Part shown: positions 28,207 to 41,505 of the stretch, in pieces
Position numbering within the stretch: position 1 is the first letter of the stretch
How the letters are laid out: each line of letters begins with the position of its first letter
NCBI RefSeq assembly: GCF_002109495.1
Contig: NZ_LVJN01000019.1
Span: 434,001 to 498,000 of the forward strand
DNA length: 64,000 nucleotides
Source of the DNA: Magnetofaba australis IT-1
GTDB taxonomy: Bacteria > Pseudomonadota > Magnetococcia > Magnetococcales > Magnetococcaceae
Reading direction: 5' to 3'
The notes under the pieces: model-generated
Database searches by the model: none
What the model was told of the DNA's origin: nothing
Seen by the model: only the letters and a program-made list of their open reading frames with translations
Program-made: the position numbers and the translations under genes

Positions 28207-29727
28207 TTAGGCGCTGGTCGAATCGGCGCTTTCCGGCGTGTTTTTGGGGGCTTTCTCCAGCACCGGATTGGGCGCGTCGCCCGAGGGATTGGTGAACTGA
28301 TCGTTGAGGTCCTGCACGAACGCGGCGGCGCCGGTGAGGACGTCGTTGATGCCGCGCTGACTGGCGCCGCCCCACCCGGCGGCGGACTTCAGGAACAGGA
28401 AGCGGCCGGGGCGGGTGCTGAAGCGGAACGATTTGCGCGTGGCCTCCAGCAGATCGGGATTGGCGATCTCCTTGGGCAGGTGCGAGAGAATGCTCTTGGC
28501 CGAGAATTTGCGGATTAGTCCGTGCAGATAACCGGCGATGCCCAGCACCACCGCGACGCTCAACGCCGCGCCGAAGTGGGCGATGCCGAAGCCGCCTTCG
28601 GGTTGGGTCCAATCCAGCTCCGCCGGGTTGGGCGCAGGCCAGGGCAGGGCGGAGGTGAACAGCGCGGTGAGGCTGAGAATGGCCAGTAGACCCAACACCA
28701 CGGCATCGCCGATGAGGACCATTTTGCGCCAGCGTTTGAGCAGTTCGCCCACCTTGGGCGCCAGTTCGTCTTGAATCAGACGCGCGGCGAACTCCAGCAC
28801 GCCGACGATGCGGTAGACCCGCTCGGTCTCCACCTGACCAATGCGGTCGTTGATCTCGGCCAGATCGGCGCGGCTCTTGGATTGATAGCGCTCACGCATG
28901 GCCGGGTCTTCGATGGGAGTGGCCGCCTCTTCATTATAGATCTGATAGAAGCGTCCGGCGGTCAGACCCGATTGCGACATGGAGCGCTGCCACGCCGCCA
29001 CCACGTCCTCCAGATTGTCCTCGCTGACGGTGCAGTCCACCTGATTGAGCACAAACAGGAATTTATTGGAGTCGGGGCGGTGGATGGTGTTCTTGACCAG
29101 ATGCGAGAGGGTGTCGCGCATGGCGCCCGGTTCCGGGTGGCGGGCGTCGAAGAACACCAGCACCAGGTCCGACAGGTCCATGATGTGGTCGGTGATGCGC
29201 AGGGTGGAGTCGCGCTGGGCGTCGGCGTCGAAGCCCGGGGAGTCCACCAGAATTTTGCCGCGCACCGCTTCCGACGGACAGGTCTTCAGTTGCAGGTAGG
29301 CGTCGATGCGGCGCCCTTCACCGGCGGCCACCGACTCGATATCGCGGCTCACCTGGTAGAAGGGGAAGCGCGGGTCGGCGTCCAGCGCCAGACCGGGCAG
29401 GGTGCGCGACTCCTCCTCTTGCGAGAAGCAGATGACGGTGAATTTGTCATCCACCGCCTGGTTGCCCGAGCGCTGCAGCTTGCTGTTGAGGAAGCTATTG
29501 ATAAAAGTGGATTTGCCGGCGCTGAAGGTGCCTAGCACGGAGATCAGCGGCCACCACGGCACGCGGGTGGCGTAGGACTCCTCGGGGTCGAGAATGCCCA
29601 TGCGATAGGCCACCGCGTCCAGTTCGCGAAAACGCTGCACCGCTTGCAGCAGAATCGGATTCTCCTCTTTGAGGTGCTTCTCCAGACTTTCCATTCGGCG
29701 AACGATTTGGCTGCTGGGGCCGCTCAT
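28207..29727 (-). CDS. Dynamin-family GTPase with two membrane segments
   Basis: A 506-residue large GTPase. G1 is GTFSAGKST (about residues 66-74), the switch I threonine lies in DKFTVI, G3 is DSPGF (162-166), and G4 is NQVD (228-231). Two hydrophobic segments (about 336-358 and 383-402) near the C-terminal half would anchor it in the membrane. A charged and proline-rich tail follows. Bacterial dynamin-like proteins remodel or protect membranes; this one resembles EHD/dynamin_N proteins rather than the long BDLP type. No second dynamin gene is adjacent, although many bacterial dynamins come in pairs. ATG 29727 has GGAGAGG upstream. It is transcribed divergently from gltA across about 190 bases. 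Confidence 0.85.
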   Translation of the reverse strand: MSGPSSQIVRRMESLEKHLKEENPILLQAVQRFRELDAVAYRMGILDPEESYATRVPWWPLISVLGTFSAGKSTFINSFLNSKLQRSGNQAVDDKFTVICFSQEEESRTLPGLALDADPRFPFYQVSRDIESVAAGEGRRIDAYLQLKTCPSEAVRGKILVDSPGFDADAQRDSTLRITDHIMDLSDLVLVFFDARHPEPGAMRDTLSHLVKNTIHRPDSNKFLFVLNQVDCTVSEDNLEDVVAAWQRSMSQSGLTAGRFYQIYNEEAATPIEDPAMRERYQSKSRADLAEINDRIGQVETERVYRIVGVLEFAARLIQDELAPKVGELLKRWRKMVLIGDAVVLGLLAILSLTALFTSALPWPAPNPAELDWTQPEGGFGIAHFGAALSVAVVLGIAGYLHGLIRKFSAKSILSHLPKEIANPDLLEATRKSFRFSTRPGRFLFLKSAAGWGGASQRGINDVLTGAAAFVQDLNDQFTNPSGDAPNPVLEKAPKNTPESADSTSA

Positions 29728-29916
29728 GCGTTCCTCTCCTTACTATTGATATCTGTGAATGGGATTTATTGACGGATAAAAGTCCGTTATCAGTGGCAAA
29801 CTTCAATGGGTTACTTTAAACTTGGATGCGATCCAACAACAGCGGAAAATGGAGGAATTCGAAAAAACTTCCGCATGCATCATTTTGCATGATCCCCAGA
29901 CGAGCGGAGTGAAACG

Positions 29917-31215
<1,299 letters not shown>

Positions 31216-31315
31216 CGTCAGCGCAGCGCGGGGTCGTCGTCGATGGCTCCGCGCGGTTGACAGCGCGCGCCGGATGGCGCATAGTGCCCGGTTCAAAGCG
31301 TTCATCGCGAAAAAA

Positions 31316-31342
31316 CGCCCGCCTCGCGCTGCGAGGCGGGCG
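31316..31342 (+). terminator. Hairpin after gltA
   Basis: A 12-bp stem (CGCCCGCCTCGC with GCGAGGCGGGCG) around GCT. The A6 run before it would give a good U-tract only on the opposite strand; downstream on the plus strand is TCCTATTCC. Confidence 0.6.
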
Positions 31343-31347
31343 TCCTA

Positions 31348-31368
31348 TTCCAGGAATTGTTCCAGGAA
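31348..31368. promoter_or_regulatory. Tandem TTCCAGGAA dyads before ilvB
   Basis: The palindrome TTCCAGGAA occurs twice with 12 bp centre-to-centre spacing (31348-31356, 31360-31368), directly after the gltA hairpin and about 120 bases before ilvB. It could be an operator, placed on the same face about one helical turn apart. No leader peptide with runs of Ile, Val or Leu codons was seen, so classical attenuation is not supported. Confidence 0.35.
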
Positions 31369-31487
31369 TTTGCTTCAGCTAGGGCGGAACGCGCACCTGC
31401 GATGTCTGCGGCCGCAAGGCCGTCTCGCACAGGCGCGCTGCGCCGCTGCGCAAGCGCGCGGCGGGCAGCCAAACCGGGAGTTGAGCC

Positions 31488-33185
<1,698 letters not shown>

Positions 33186-33197
33186 GGAGCGGCGGCC

Positions 33198-34794
<1,597 letters not shown>

Positions 34795-34820
34795 GGCGCA
34801 CCGACGCTTTGTATGCGATG

Positions 34821-34851
34821 GGGCGGGAGACCGGTTGACGGACTCCCGCCC
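34821..34851 (+). terminator. Terminator of the ilvBHC operon
   Basis: GGGCGGGAG (34821-34829) pairs with CTCCCGCCC (34843-34851) around a 13-base loop; TTGGCGTATT follows. Confidence 0.65.
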
Positions 34852-34889
34852 TTGGCGTATTCAGGGGGCTGACGAGCGTTTGATGATGG

Positions 34890-35016
34890 GGTGATGAAAG
34901 ATATTGGGGCGTTGCCCCAAACCCCAGCCGGGCTCTGCCCGGCGCCCGCCAGGGCGTTGCCCTGGACCCACGGGGCTCCGCCCTCGACCCGCTGGGGTCG
35001 CGGACCCCAGACCCCG
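34890..35016 (-). repeat. Dispersed intergenic repeat, copy A (stacked small palindromes)
   Basis: Read on the minus strand, this copy has the same order as copies at 39616 and 50231: a CTGGGG-TCCGCGA-CCCCAG hairpin, several GGGC-loop-GCCC hairpins, and an ATATCTTTCATC tail. The 34795-35123 gap holds only this element, the ilvC terminator and the hairpin beside it. No protein is encoded. Confidence 0.8.
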
Positions 35017-35047
35017 GAAAAGTCGGCCATGAATGTCCGACTTTTCC
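35016..35047. repeat. Perfect inverted repeat next to repeat copy A
   Basis: GGAAAAGTCGG and CCGACTTTTCC (11 bp each) flank a ten-base spacer, directly abutting repeat copy A and about 75 bases before psd. It may form a hairpin in the transcript or mark the end of the repeat. Confidence 0.6.
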
Positions 35048-35123
35048 ACCTGTCGAGCTCATGCCCTTCCGTGCTCTTATGCTGGTGGGGAATGCCTTGA
35101 TAAACATGAATAAGGAGATGGCG

Positions 35124-35780
35124 ATGGCCTCGCCGGTTGCCCCTGAGGGCTTGCCCTTTATCGCGATTTTTATCGCCGTCGCCGCTGCGGCGACCGCGCT
35201 CACCCCCTGGCCGCTGCTGTGGGCGGTGGTGTGGATCCTGGCCGCCTGGTGCGTCTGGTTCTTCCGCGACCCCGAGCGGGCGTGCTCCGACGAACCGGGG
35301 CTGCTCATCGCCCCGGCGGACGGCAAAATCGTCGCCATTCGCGAAGTCGACGCCGCCCCCATCACCGGCGAGAAGGCGCGCATGGTGTCGATCTTCATGA
35401 ACGTGTTTAACGTGCATGTGAACCGCATGCCAGAAGCCGGAACAGTGGTGGCCACCCAGTACCACCCGGGCAAGTTCCTCAACGCCGCGCTGGACAAGGC
35501 GGCGGTGGAGAATGAGCGGCAGGTGGTGGTGATGCAGCGCGCCGACGGCGTGCGCATCCCGTTTGTGCAGGTGGCCGGATTGGTGGCGCGGCGCATCGTC
35601 TGCCGCGTGGGCGAAGGCGCGGTGCTGGGGCGCGGCGAACGCTTCGGTCTGATCCGCTTCGGCTCGCGGGTGGACGTCTACCTCCCTCTGGAGGCGGAAG
35701 TGCGCGTGACCCTGGGCATGAAAACCTCCGCAGGCGTCACCCCCATCGCCCACTATCCCCTGCAAGCGACCGGAGAGTAA
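35124..35780 (+). CDS. psd: Phosphatidylserine decarboxylase proenzyme (short, archaeal-type)
   Basis: A 218-residue membrane-associated pyruvoyl enzyme that makes phosphatidylethanolamine. An N-terminal hydrophobic hairpin (about 11-47) anchors it. Then come FFRDPER, LLIAPADGKIV, FMNVFNVHVNRMP, YHPGKFLNAALDKA and the self-cleavage motif RFGSRVDVYLP with Ser181 as the pyruvoyl precursor. This GS form marks the short Psd-A class rather than the LGST class. Of several in-frame starts, ATG 35124 is chosen because AAGGAG lies six bases ahead and the length fits. pssA begins five bases after the stop, forming a two-gene lipid operon. Confidence 0.94.
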   Translation: MASPVAPEGLPFIAIFIAVAAAATALTPWPLLWAVVWILAAWCVWFFRDPERACSDEPGLLIAPADGKIVAIREVDAAPITGEKARMVSIFMNVFNVHVNRMPEAGTVVATQYHPGKFLNAALDKAAVENERQVVVMQRADGVRIPFVQVAGLVARRIVCRVGEGAVLGRGERFGLIRFGSRVDVYLPLEAEVRVTLGMKTSAGVTPIAHYPLQATGE

Positions 35781-35784
35781 GATC

Positions 35785-36579
35785 ATGTCCGAGAGCGTGC
35801 GCTCCAAACGCATCTACATCCTGCCCAATCTGCTGACCACCGGCGGCATGTTCTTTGGCTTCTACGCCATCGTCATGGGGCTCTCCGGCAAATTCGAGAT
35901 GGGCGCGTTGGGCATCGTCATTGCGGGCATCTTCGACGCCCTGGATGGACGCGTGGCGCGCGCCATGAATGCGGTCTCGGCGTTCGGCAAGGAGTATGAC
36001 AGCCTGGCCGACTTCCTCTCCTTTGGCATGGCCCCGGCGATTCTGGTGCATCAATGGGCGCTGGCGCCGTTTGGCCGGTTGGGCTGGGCGGCGGCGTTCT
36101 TCTTCGTAGCCTGTAGCGCGCTGCGTCTGGCGCGCTTCAATGTGCAGACCTCGGCGCCGGATCCGCGCATCTCCAATCGCTACTTCCAGGGCATGCCCAC
36201 CCCGGCGGCGGCGGGCATCGTCTCGGCGCTGATCCTGTTCGCCAACGACACCGATCTGTTCGCGGTGGGCAAGGTGGAGGCGCACGGTTTTGAGGCGTGG
36301 TTCACCCTGCTGCTGGTGTTCGCGCTGGGCGCGTTGATGGTGAGCAATCTGCGTTTCCGCAGCATGAAGGACTTCACCGGCCATCGCCGCAAGCCGTTCC
36401 TCACTCTGGTGGCGGCGGCGGGTCTGATCACGGTGCTGACCATCCATTTGACCACCACGCTGCTGGCCATCGGTCTGTTCTACATTGTCTCCGTGCTGCA
36501 CAGCCATCGGGAGTACCAGCGCCTGCTGGCCGAGGGCAAAGAGGTGGAGCGCGACGAAGCCGAGGAGTTCTCCCTCTGA
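35785..36579 (+). CDS. pssA: CDP-diacylglycerol--serine O-phosphatidyltransferase
   Basis: A 264-residue integral membrane enzyme of the CDP-alcohol phosphatidyltransferase family. The catalytic motif DG(x2)AR(x8)G(x3)D(x3)D is present as DALDGRVARAMNAVSAFGKEYDSLAD (about residues 51-76, with key Asp, Gly and Arg). The start RIYILPNLLTTGGMFFGFYAI and about seven to eight membrane segments fit the bacterial PssA II class. It supplies phosphatidylserine for the decarboxylase encoded just upstream. A charged C-terminal tail (LLAEGKEVERDEAEEFSL) faces the cytoplasm. Translation is probably coupled to psd. Confidence 0.95.
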   Translation: MSESVRSKRIYILPNLLTTGGMFFGFYAIVMGLSGKFEMGALGIVIAGIFDALDGRVARAMNAVSAFGKEYDSLADFLSFGMAPAILVHQWALAPFGRLGWAAAFFFVACSALRLARFNVQTSAPDPRISNRYFQGMPTPAAAGIVSALILFANDTDLFAVGKVEAHGFEAWFTLLLVFALGALMVSNLRFRSMKDFTGHRRKPFLTLVAAAGLITVLTIHLTTTLLAIGLFYIVSVLHSHREYQRLLAEGKEVERDEAEEFSL

Positions 36580-36916
36580 GTTGTTGCCGCCATTGTCTGC
36601 GCGTCATGGCGCTGGCGATGGCGGGATGATCAAAGTCGACGCCTGTGCTCCCGGGCGTTGCGCTCTGCCGATCCCTTCCTGAGAATTTCGTTATCCGTCG
36701 CTTTGGTTGTGACCCTGTGGCCAATCCATCTCCGCACCGCTTGTGCCGATAAATCCTCTGCCTTTCTTTGCATGACGACTTTAATCCGATAAGATTGCTT
36801 GTCTGGATCAGCCGAACGTGTGCGACTGCCCAGCGCAAACGCTCGGGCGCAGGTGTGCGGCGTGGATGTGAGAGTCTGAAATTCTACTGTCTTTAAATCA
36901 TTTCAGGAGTTAAGTA
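36580..36916. other. 337-base non-coding stretch, nothing recognised
   Basis: Between pssA and the SPFH gene I see no RNA gene, repeat or convincing terminator. The last 60 bases are AT-richer and may hold the promoter of the downstream gene. Confidence 0.4.
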
Positions 36917-38052
36917 ATTGGTTTTTTTAGCAGTTTATCCAGTGAGTTGATCGACATCATCGAGTGGACTGATGACTCCAACGATACGCTGGTTTATCGA
37001 TTTGAGCGGCATGACAATGAGATCAAAAATGGGGCGAAACTGACGGTGCGCGAAAGCCAGAACGCTCTGTTCGTCAATGAAGGGCAGGTGGCGGATCTGT
37101 TCCCCCCGGGGATGCATACCCTCACCACCCAGAACCTGCCGATTCTCTCCACTTTGAAAGGGTGGAAGTATGGTTTCGACAGCCCGTTCAAGGCGGAAGT
37201 CTATTTCGTCAGCTTGCGCACCTTCACCAATCTGAAATGGGGCGCCAAAAATCCCATCATACTGCGGGACCGGGAGTTTGGTCCGGTGCGCCTGCGCGGC
37301 TTTGGCAGCGACTCCCTGCGCATTGTCGACCCGAATAAATTCATCCCCGAGATTGCCGGCGCCGACGGCCACTTCACACTGGATGAGATCTCCGAGAAAC
37401 TGCGCGCGCTGTTTCTCTCCCGCTTCAGCGATCTGCTGGGGGAGAGCCGCATTCCGCTGCTGGATCTGGCCACCCAATATGACGAACTGGGCGCGCTGCT
37501 GTTGCAACGGATTGGTCCAGACTTCGCGACCTATGGTCTGGAGATGAGTAAGCCGTTGATTGAAAACATCTCTCTGTCGCCGGAGGTGGAGAAGATGCTG
37601 GATAAACGCTCCAGCATGAGCATTCTGGGCGATATGGGCCAATACAGTCAGTGCCAATCCGCCAACGCCATGAGGCCGCCGCCTCCAACGATGGCGGCGC
37701 AGGCGGCATGATGGGGATGGGCGTCGGCATGGCCATGGCCAATCAGATGGCCAATCAGCACGCGGCGCCCGCTCCGGCGCCGGCGCCACAGGCGCCGCCA
37801 CCGCCGCCATCTGCGGCGAACACAGCGCAGTTTCATCTGGTGATTCAAGGGGCGCAGCAGGGGCCGTACAATCTGGATGGGGTGCGCCAATGGGTCGCCT
37901 CCGGTCAGGTCAACGGCGACACCCTGGCGTGGATGCCCGGCCTGCCCCAATGGACCCCGGCCAGTCAGATTCCCGCTTTGGCGACGCTCTTCTCCGCGCC
38001 GCCGCCGCTGCCGCCCTCCGCCGGGGGACCGCCGCCCCTGCCCAACGGCTGA
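36917..38052 (+). pseudogene. SPFH/YdjI-like protein with C-terminal GYF_2 domain; ATT start, frameshifted
   Basis: Translation from ATT 36917, with AGGAG eight bases upstream, reads (M)GFFSSLSSELIDIIEWTDD, matching the conserved MGFF start of YdjI-like virion-core/SPFH proteins. The first in-frame alternative, TTG 36947, would remove that block. The SPFH-like core runs to SMSILGDMGQYSQ. At about 37675 the frame breaks after SANAM: one extra base would give SANA-x-EAAASNDGGAGGMMGMGVGMAMANQ, as the family expects. The second frame then encodes a Pro/Ala-rich linker and a GYF_2 domain (FHLVIQGAQQGPYNLDGVRQWVASGQVNGDTLAWMPGLPQWTP) to the stop at 38052. Relatives scaffold membrane microdomains. 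The zinc-ribbon membrane protein downstream is its usual partner. It may be a true pseudogene or an undercalled base. Confidence 0.75.
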
Positions 38053-38145
38053 TTTCCGCTGTTCGCCAGGGCCTGGTTTGTTGATGAAGCCAGGCCCTGA
38101 TCGCGCTGCGCCCCCTGCATCCTGAACTTTGCGGAGACTCTTCTC

Positions 38146-39586
38146 ATGACGGAAAAGCTGACCGATACGCCTGCGCCGCCGCCGCTGCCAACGCAGGCGG
38201 AAGCCGCTCCCCCCCGCGCCCCCCCCGCCGATGACAGAACCGCCGCCGCCAGAGCCTGAGCCGCAGAGCAAGTCCGCGCGCCAATTCCCCTGTGACGGGT
38301 GCGGCGCCGATATGCGCTTTGACCCCGGCGTGGCTGCGTTGACCTGCCCCTATTGCGGCCACCAACAGACGCTGCCCGACCAACTGGCTGTGCCCGAAGA
38401 GTTGGATCTCAATGCGTTTTTGGAACATGCCGCCAGCGATGCGCAGACCCAATCCATCACCCTGGTCAAATGCGATCAGTGTGGCGCATCGGTGGAGCCG
38501 GAGAGTCATGTCACCGCCACGGAGTGCGCGTTCTGCGGCGCGGCGATGAACCTGCGGGAGATCAGCCAGAGGCAGATCAAGCCGAGCAGTTTGCTCCCCT
38601 TTGCGGTGGAGAAAAAGGCGGCTGCGAATCTATTCAAAGAGTGGGTCGCCAGCCGATGGTTCGCCCCCAGCGCGCTCACAGCGGTGGCGCAGCGGGAGGC
38701 CCCGATGCAGGGGATCTATATCCCCTATTGGACGTTTGATTCACAAACGCACAGCGAATATGACGGGCAGCGCGGCGACTACTATACCGAAACCAGAATC
38801 GTCAACGGCGAAGAGAAAGAGGAGCGCAAAATCGAATGGACCTACGTCAGTGGGCGCATCTCTGAATGGTTTGACGACGTATTGATCATGGCCTCCACCG
38901 CTTTGCCGCGTGAAGTGGCGCAGGAGTTGGAGCCCTGGGATCTGGAAAATCTGGTGGTGTATGACGCGCAATACACCAGTGGCTTTCGCGCGCAGAACTA
39001 TCAGGTGGATCTGCAACAGGGGTTTGAACTTGCCGATGAACGGATGGAGGCGGAGATTCGCGAACTGGTGGAACAGGATATTGGCGGCGATCGACAGCGG
39101 ATCGACTCCCTGAATGTGCGGCACTATGATGTGACCTTCAAACATATTCTTCTGCCCATCTGGATCCACACCTATCGCATGGGGGATAAGAGCTACCAGT
39201 GTTTGATCAATGGACGCACCGGAGAGGTCAGCGGCGAACGTCCCTATAGCTGGGTCAAGATTCTGTTTGCCGCGCTTGTCGCTCTCGGCTTGGTGGGCGC
39301 GGCGGTGTGGGGGCTGTCACAATATGGCAAAAGCCAGGATGCGGCGGGTCAAGATCCGGGATACTCCTCTTGGGCGTCGCCGACAGAGGCGTCTGCGCCC
39401 AATTCAGTGACGACGCCCAGCGCGCCGGAGGGGCCATCGCGGGGGCTCCTGGAGCAATCTCTGGCGCCGCAGCCGACGTCGCAAGCAGCGCAGTCAATCC
39501 CATCTGATCAGGAGCGCACGCAAGGCGGCGGGGTGTTGCAGCGCGCCCTCTCCACCTATGACGATGCGCCCGCCGCGCAACGTTAG
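38146..39586 (+). CDS. Double zinc-ribbon membrane protein (YdjG-like), frame break in N-terminal poly-C tracts
   Basis: From ATG 38231 a 451-residue frame encodes two zinc ribbons (Cys21/24-39/42 and Cys81/84-99/102), a central domain (GIYIPYWTFDSQTHSEYDGQRGDYYTE, LPIWIHTYRMGDKSYQCLINGRTGEV) and one membrane segment (about 336-354), with a Pro/Ser/Gln-rich tail. No ribosome site precedes 38231. A better start is ATG 38146, with GGAG nine bases ahead, coding MTEKLTDTPAPPPLPTQ. This frame enters the main one if one C is removed from the C7 (38209-38215) or C8 (38219-38226) run. Homologues such as YdjG accompany YdjI in membrane-stress operons, sometimes with PspA. Such proteins are often misnamed as PriA. 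Homopolymer error or phase variation could explain the break. Confidence 0.8.
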
Positions 39587-39615
39587 CCAGGTGGGGCAGT
39601 GCAATATAGTGAGTC

Positions 39616-39890
39616 AAAACCAAAACTGCACAGAACGTCCAATGTTTGCGTGACGCAGGTGAAACTCGCGCTGACAGATTGGCCGCCGACTGGTCGGCGG
39701 CGGGGTCTGGGGTCCGCGACCCCAGCGGCCAAAGGTGTGTAATCTAGGGCGGCGCCCCACGATTTGGCAGGATTGCCAAATCGGACTCGCGTAGCGAGCC
39801 CGAAGGGTGAGGGCCAAGGATGGCCCGAATCACGGTTTGGTTTTAGGGAACTCGAGGGCAAAGCCCTCGATATCTTTCATTATCCAAAAC
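39616..39890 (+). repeat. Dispersed intergenic repeat, copy B
   Basis: The 39587-39980 gap holds this element. From about 39616 it shares ACCAAAACTGCACA, CCAATGTTTG and GTGACG with copy C, then GGCCGCCGACTGGTCGGCGG, the CTGGGG/CCCCAG hairpin shared with copies A and C, further small hairpins (for example TTTGGCA-GGAT-TGCCAAA), GAGGGC-AAA-GCCCTC, and the ATATCTTTCAT tail. It lies between two convergent genes. Confidence 0.85.
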
Positions 39891-39920
39891 CCGAGCAAGT
39901 CCGATTCTCAGTTTGACTTG

Positions 39921-39966
39921 CAACAGAAAAGGCCGCGTCCGAGAGGGCGCGGCCTTTTCTGTTGCA
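39921..39966. terminator. Bidirectional intrinsic terminator for glgC and the zinc-ribbon gene
   Basis: An 18-bp stem (39921-39938 with 39949-39966) includes GAAAAGGCCGCG and CGCGGCCTTTTC, giving A- and T-rich flanks usable on both strands. It sits 15 bases after the glgC stop. Confidence 0.9.
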
Positions 39967-39980
39967 GGATGCTGCGGCGC

Positions 39981-41267
39981 TTACGGCTTGGGCAGCTTGG
40001 CCAGATCCTCGTCGGTGATCAGAGTGACGCCGCCTTTGGTGCGGTGGAAGTAGCGCGCGTCCTCTTCGGGGTTGACCCCCACCACGGTGCCGGGGGGCAC
40101 TTCGCAGCCTTCGGCCACGATCACCTTTTTCAGCACGCAGCGGCGGCCCACGGCGGCGCCGTTGAGCAGCACCGAATCCTCAATATTGCAGTAGGAGTGG
40201 ATGCGCACGCCGGAGAACAGCAGCGAGCGGCGCACGGTGGAGCCGGAGACCACACAGCCGGAGGAGACCACCGAGTCCACCGCCATGCCGCGGCGCTCAT
40301 CGTCATCGAACACGAATTTGGCCCCGGGCAGCTGCGCATGGTAGGTCCAGATGGGCCACTTGCGGTCATACAGGTCCAGGGTGGGGGTCACCGCGGTCAG
40401 GTCCATATTGGCCGACCAGTAGGAGTCCAGCTCGCCCACATCGCGCCAGTAGGCCTCCTTGGAGCCCTCCGAGTAGACGCAGCTATCGGAGAAGCGGTGC
40501 GCAAAGACGTCCAGAGTCGGCACCATGTTGGGAATCAAATCCTTGCCGAAGTCGTGGCTGGAGGCGTCGGTTTCAGCATCGTCGGTGAGCTGTTTGACCA
40601 GCACATCGGTGTTGAATACGTAGATGCCCATGCTCACCAGCGAGCTGTTGGGGTCGCCGGGCAGGGTGGGGGGATTGGCCGGTTTCTCCACAAAATCGAC
40701 GATGCGGTCGTCGCCATCCACGCCCATCACGCCAAACGCCTTGGCCTCCTCCTTGGAGGCGGTGATGCAGCTCACCGAGACGTCGGCGCCTTTGTTGATG
40801 TGGTCGCGCAGCATGGTGCGGTAGTCTTGGCGATAGATGTGGTCGCCGCCTAGAACAATCACGTACTTGGGCTTCTGCGCCACGATCAGGTCGAGGTTTT
40901 GGAACACCGCGTCGGCGGTGCCCTGATACCAATCTGTGCTGCCTTTTTTCTGCTGCGCAGGCCACACCTGGATGAATTCGCCGAACTCCGCGCGCAAGGT
41001 GCCCCAGCCCGCCTGCACGTGCTGGGCGAGCACATGCATGTTGTACTGGGTCAGCACGCCCACTCGGCGCAGACCCGAGTTGACGCAGTTGGACAGGGCA
41101 AAGTCGATGATGCGGAACTTGCCGCCAAACGGCACGGCGGGTTTGGCGATGGCGTCGGTGAGTTGTTTCAGACGTTCGCCTCGACCGCCAGCAAGGATAA
41201 TCACCAGGGTTTCGCGCAAGGCGTCTGTCATGGAAATGCTGGAGGGGGGATTGTTCTGACTCATCAT
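39981..41267 (-). CDS. glgC: Glucose-1-phosphate adenylyltransferase (ADP-glucose pyrophosphorylase)
   Basis: A 428-residue enzyme that makes ADP-glucose from ATP and glucose-1-phosphate, the first committed step of glycogen synthesis. The nucleotide-binding start is LVIILAGGRGERLKQLTDAIAKPAVPFGGKFRIIDF. WYQGTADAVFQN, VLGGDHIYRQDY and DFVEKP follow, and a C-terminal left-handed beta-helix (SGCVVSGSTVRRSLLFSGVRI) carries the allosteric part. ATG 41267 (MMSQNN) has AAGGG upstream. It is divergent from glgA across about 240 bases, so one control region can serve both, and is closed by a bidirectional terminator. Confidence 0.96.
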   Translation of the reverse strand: MMSQNNPPSSISMTDALRETLVIILAGGRGERLKQLTDAIAKPAVPFGGKFRIIDFALSNCVNSGLRRVGVLTQYNMHVLAQHVQAGWGTLRAEFGEFIQVWPAQQKKGSTDWYQGTADAVFQNLDLIVAQKPKYVIVLGGDHIYRQDYRTMLRDHINKGADVSVSCITASKEEAKAFGVMGVDGDDRIVDFVEKPANPPTLPGDPNSSLVSMGIYVFNTDVLVKQLTDDAETDASSHDFGKDLIPNMVPTLDVFAHRFSDSCVYSEGSKEAYWRDVGELDSYWSANMDLTAVTPTLDLYDRKWPIWTYHAQLPGAKFVFDDDERRGMAVDSVVSSGCVVSGSTVRRSLLFSGVRIHSYCNIEDSVLLNGAAVGRRCVLKKVIVAEGCEVPPGTVVGVNPEEDARYFHRTKGGVTLITDEDLAKLPKP

Positions 41268-41505
41268 GCACCCTTATAATCAAACGCCGGAAATCGGGCC
41301 AGATTGTTTTTTGCAGGCCGTCATCTCCAGCTGTGAAACAGGCTATAGCCAAGCGATCGGTCGACGCCGGGGCGGACCGCCGCCAGATCGGCGGGGCCGG
41401 ATCTGGACGACGAAACAAGGGGGGGCTCTGTGCGCCGTTGCCGACCCGCTTATATCACACCTGTCGTGATATTAAGCCGAAAATGCGCACAATGGGAACG
41501 TTGTC

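Noticed and set aside
31370-31487. Attenuator with leader peptide before ilvB
   Set aside because: GC hairpins are present, but no short frame with runs of Ile, Val or Leu codons.
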